A stretch of 24,017 nt of DNA from Helicobacter sp. (GTDB lineage Bacteria > Campylobacterota > Campylobacteria > Campylobacterales > Helicobacteraceae): the NCBI GenBank assembly GCA_029264655.1, contig JARHZY010000137.1, positions 1-24,017 of the forward strand. The letters are read 5' to 3'. The notes under the pieces were generated by a model. It was not told the DNA's origin. It did no database searches and saw only the letters and a list, made by a program, of their open reading frames with translations. Positions 22,554-24,017 of the stretch are shown here, piece by piece. Both the position numbers and the translations under genes were made by a program. Every line of letters starts with the position of its first letter. The stretch's first letter is position 1.

Positions 22554-23723
22554 ATGAAAGTATATCATCTCTCACATATTGATTTAGATGGCTATGGTTG
22601 TCAGCTTGTTTCACGTGAATTTTTCCCCAATATTACTTTTTACAATGCAAATTATGGGAGAGAAGTTATGGTGCGTTTGCAAGCGATTTTACGCGATATT
22701 GAATCTTATAAAACACAAACAAGCGAAGTTGCAATGCTTTTTGGCAAACCTGTAAAAGTAGAACGAGATAGCAATACTACACCCATAAAAGAGCAATTCA
22801 TTATTCTTATTACAGATTTAAATCTTACAACACATGAAGCTAAGTTTTTAAGCGAACAAGTTAAAGAATTAAAAATGGCACAAGTTGATGTTGAAATTAT
22901 ATTGCTTGATCACCATGCTACAGGTGAAGAAAGTGCAAATATATATGGGTGGTATTATCTTGATACTATGCGTTGTGCAACAAAGATTACTTATGAATAT
23001 CTATTAGAACGTTTTGGTTTAGATAGCAATATACAACAATGGTTAAAACCTATGGTAGAAATGATTAATTCTGTAGATATATGGCTTGAAGATGGTTTTG
23101 GCTTTGAGTTTGGTAAAGTTGCAATGAGCCTGATTGCTTCAAGTAATGAATTTAATCGTTTTATGTTTGATAAAGAAAACAGGGACTATAAACTTAAATT
23201 ACTAGCATTTGCACGTAATTTTTTTGTTGATTGTGCTGAATCAAAAAATGGTGGTTTAATAGATGGAAAAGCTTTTGATGAAGTAGGCTTTGATAATGCA
23301 GTGTTTTTTATTAAAAAAGAGGTGCTAGGTGGCAATAAAGATACCGAAACAATGGATAATATTGTATCGCGAGCACAAGTAAAATTACTTGAAGCAAAAA
23401 AAGAACAATGCAAAATATATTTTGAAGACAAAGTTGGCTTCTTAAGTTATTGTATGGGTGGTATTTCTGTTGTAGCTAATAAATTCTTGCAAGATAATAA
23501 AGAATTTGATTTCTATATGGATGTAAGCAATCGCGGTAATGTTAGTTTGCGTTCTAATGGCAATTGCGATGTGAGTGCATTAAGCCAAATGTGCTTTAAT
23601 GGCGGTGGGCATAAAAATGCAAGCGGTGGTCGCATTGATAGTTTTAAAGAAAGTTTTATATATGAAGATATTAAAACGCAAGTGCAAGGACATTTACAAA
23701 TGAAAGATGAATGGGATTTATAA
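22554..23723 (+). CDS. DHH-family phosphoesterase (DHH/DHHA1, nanoRNase or oligoribonuclease-like)
   Basis: A 389-residue cytosolic metal-dependent phosphoesterase. The DHH motifs are complete: SHIDLDGYG (D10, D12), ITDLN (D88), LDHH (D119, H120, H121) and NSVDIW (D175). The C-terminal DHHA1 domain ends with the Gly-rich substrate motif NGGGHKNASGGR (349-360). The family includes RecJ, NrnA/NrnB and cyclic-dinucleotide phosphodiesterases. The length and layout fit the stand-alone NrnA/NrnB-like group, which degrades short RNA or pAp-type nucleotides. A specific substrate cannot be assigned from sequence. The ATG has AAAGAG at 22542-22547. Confidence 0.88.
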   Translation: MKVYHLSHIDLDGYGCQLVSREFFPNITFYNANYGREVMVRLQAILRDIESYKTQTSEVAMLFGKPVKVERDSNTTPIKEQFIILITDLNLTTHEAKFLSEQVKELKMAQVDVEIILLDHHATGEESANIYGWYYLDTMRCATKITYEYLLERFGLDSNIQQWLKPMVEMINSVDIWLEDGFGFEFGKVAMSLIASSNEFNRFMFDKENRDYKLKLLAFARNFFVDCAESKNGGLIDGKAFDEVGFDNAVFFIKKEVLGGNKDTETMDNIVSRAQVKLLEAKKEQCKIYFEDKVGFLSYCMGGISVVANKFLQDNKEFDFYMDVSNRGNVSLRSNGNCDVSALSQMCFNGGGHKNASGGRIDSFKESFIYEDIKTQVQGHLQMKDEWDL

Positions 23724-23881
23724 GATTCCATAGCAATACAATACTTCAAAATATTACCACAAGTAAATAGACTGCTTATTTCAATAAAGATTATAACTCT
23801 ATTCCTTTATATATTCATGACATTTTGCAAATATGCAAAAGAAAAACCACAAATCATTATATTATCATTAAATTTTTTATA

Positions 23882-24017
23882 TCAATGTAATATAGAATCT
23901 AGTCTGCTTATTAATACATTAGCCCCTGCTTGTATCTTATCTTGTATCTGGTTTAGATTGATAGCTTCATTTGCCCTAACACTAAATCTATCATTTTCAT
24001 CTTGTATTATCTTAGCA
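23882..24017 (-). CDS. C-terminal end of an unidentified protein (cut by the window edge)
   Basis: On the minus strand a frame stays open from the window edge for 44 codons and ends with TGA at 23882-23884. Such a long stop-free run is unlikely by chance in this AT-rich DNA. The visible residues are mostly helical and polar (RFSVRANEAINLNQIQDK, then GANVLISRLDSILH). I do not recognise the family. It converges on the DHH gene with a 158-base gap. Confidence 0.5.
   Translation of the reverse strand, partial: AKIIQDENDRFSVRANEAINLNQIQDKIQAGANVLISRLDSILH

Noticed and set aside
1..24017. A CRISPR array, tRNA, toxin-antitoxin pair, restriction system or mobile element
   Set aside because: No spaced direct repeats, cloverleaf-like GC-richer segments, transposase or integrase motifs or terminal inverted repeats were seen; the NYN protein lacks an adjacent small antitoxin-like gene.

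Overview
The window is an AT-rich (about 30% GC by eye) chromosomal segment whose gene content points to an enterohepatic-type Helicobacter or a close Campylobacterota relative. The evidence is a second-type thioredoxin with a CPDC active site, a motility accessory factor (Maf) glycosyltransferase-type protein, a di-heme cytochrome c peroxidase, and the form of MinD, DnaE and PssA. I cannot name the species from sequence alone. Most genes are ordinary housekeeping genes. No tRNA, rRNA, CRISPR array, insertion sequence or prophage is visible.

Layout. 94-1175 (+): minD-minE, the division-site oscillator. 1395-3458 (+): a large FUSC-type inner-membrane protein with a TTG start. 3543-5623 (-): a likely operon of four genes read right to left: a Gln/Asn/Thr-rich protein with a Cys-rich tail, a TM2-domain membrane protein, rbfA and rimP. 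infB, the usual partner of rbfA/rimP, is not next to them. 5832-6311 (-): an exported DUF2147 protein. 6312-6960: empty. 6961-10773 (-): dnaE, with a hairpin over its ribosome-binding site. 11015-11323 (+): DUF779. 11477-13537 (+): Maf protein. 13919-14233 (-): thioredoxin. 14685-15601 (-): an exported small protein and, upstream of it, a 147-residue protein with a strong sigma-54-type promoter. 15834-18051 (-): pssA overlapping a MATE exporter gene. 18052-18904: the longest gene-free stretch, carrying a G8/C6 homopolymer hairpin and a second perfect hairpin, possibly a small RNA. 18905-19774 (-): FkbM-type methyltransferase. 20216-21295 (+): cytochrome c peroxidase. 21536-22228 (-): NYN-domain putative RNase with a C-terminal OST-HTH-like region. 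22554-23723 (+): DHH phosphoesterase. 23882-24017 (-): the C-terminal end of a gene that leaves the window.

How the genes relate. rbfA and rimP act in 30S maturation. Maf and the sigma-54-driven gene hint at flagellar biology. Thioredoxin and cytochrome c peroxidase serve redox defence, and dnaE, thioredoxin and the peroxidase lie much closer together in H. pylori (from memory), so the window looks like a rearranged version of that neighbourhood. The NYN and DHH genes are divergent and both probably act on RNA or small nucleotides.

I found no clear new multi-gene system. The most interesting signals are regulatory: the sigma-54 promoter at 15636-15654, the poly-G/C hairpin at 18345-18373, the G6 Shine-Dalgarno of minE, the dnaE leader hairpin, and a roughly threefold excess of the hexamer AGAATC/GATTCT across the window.
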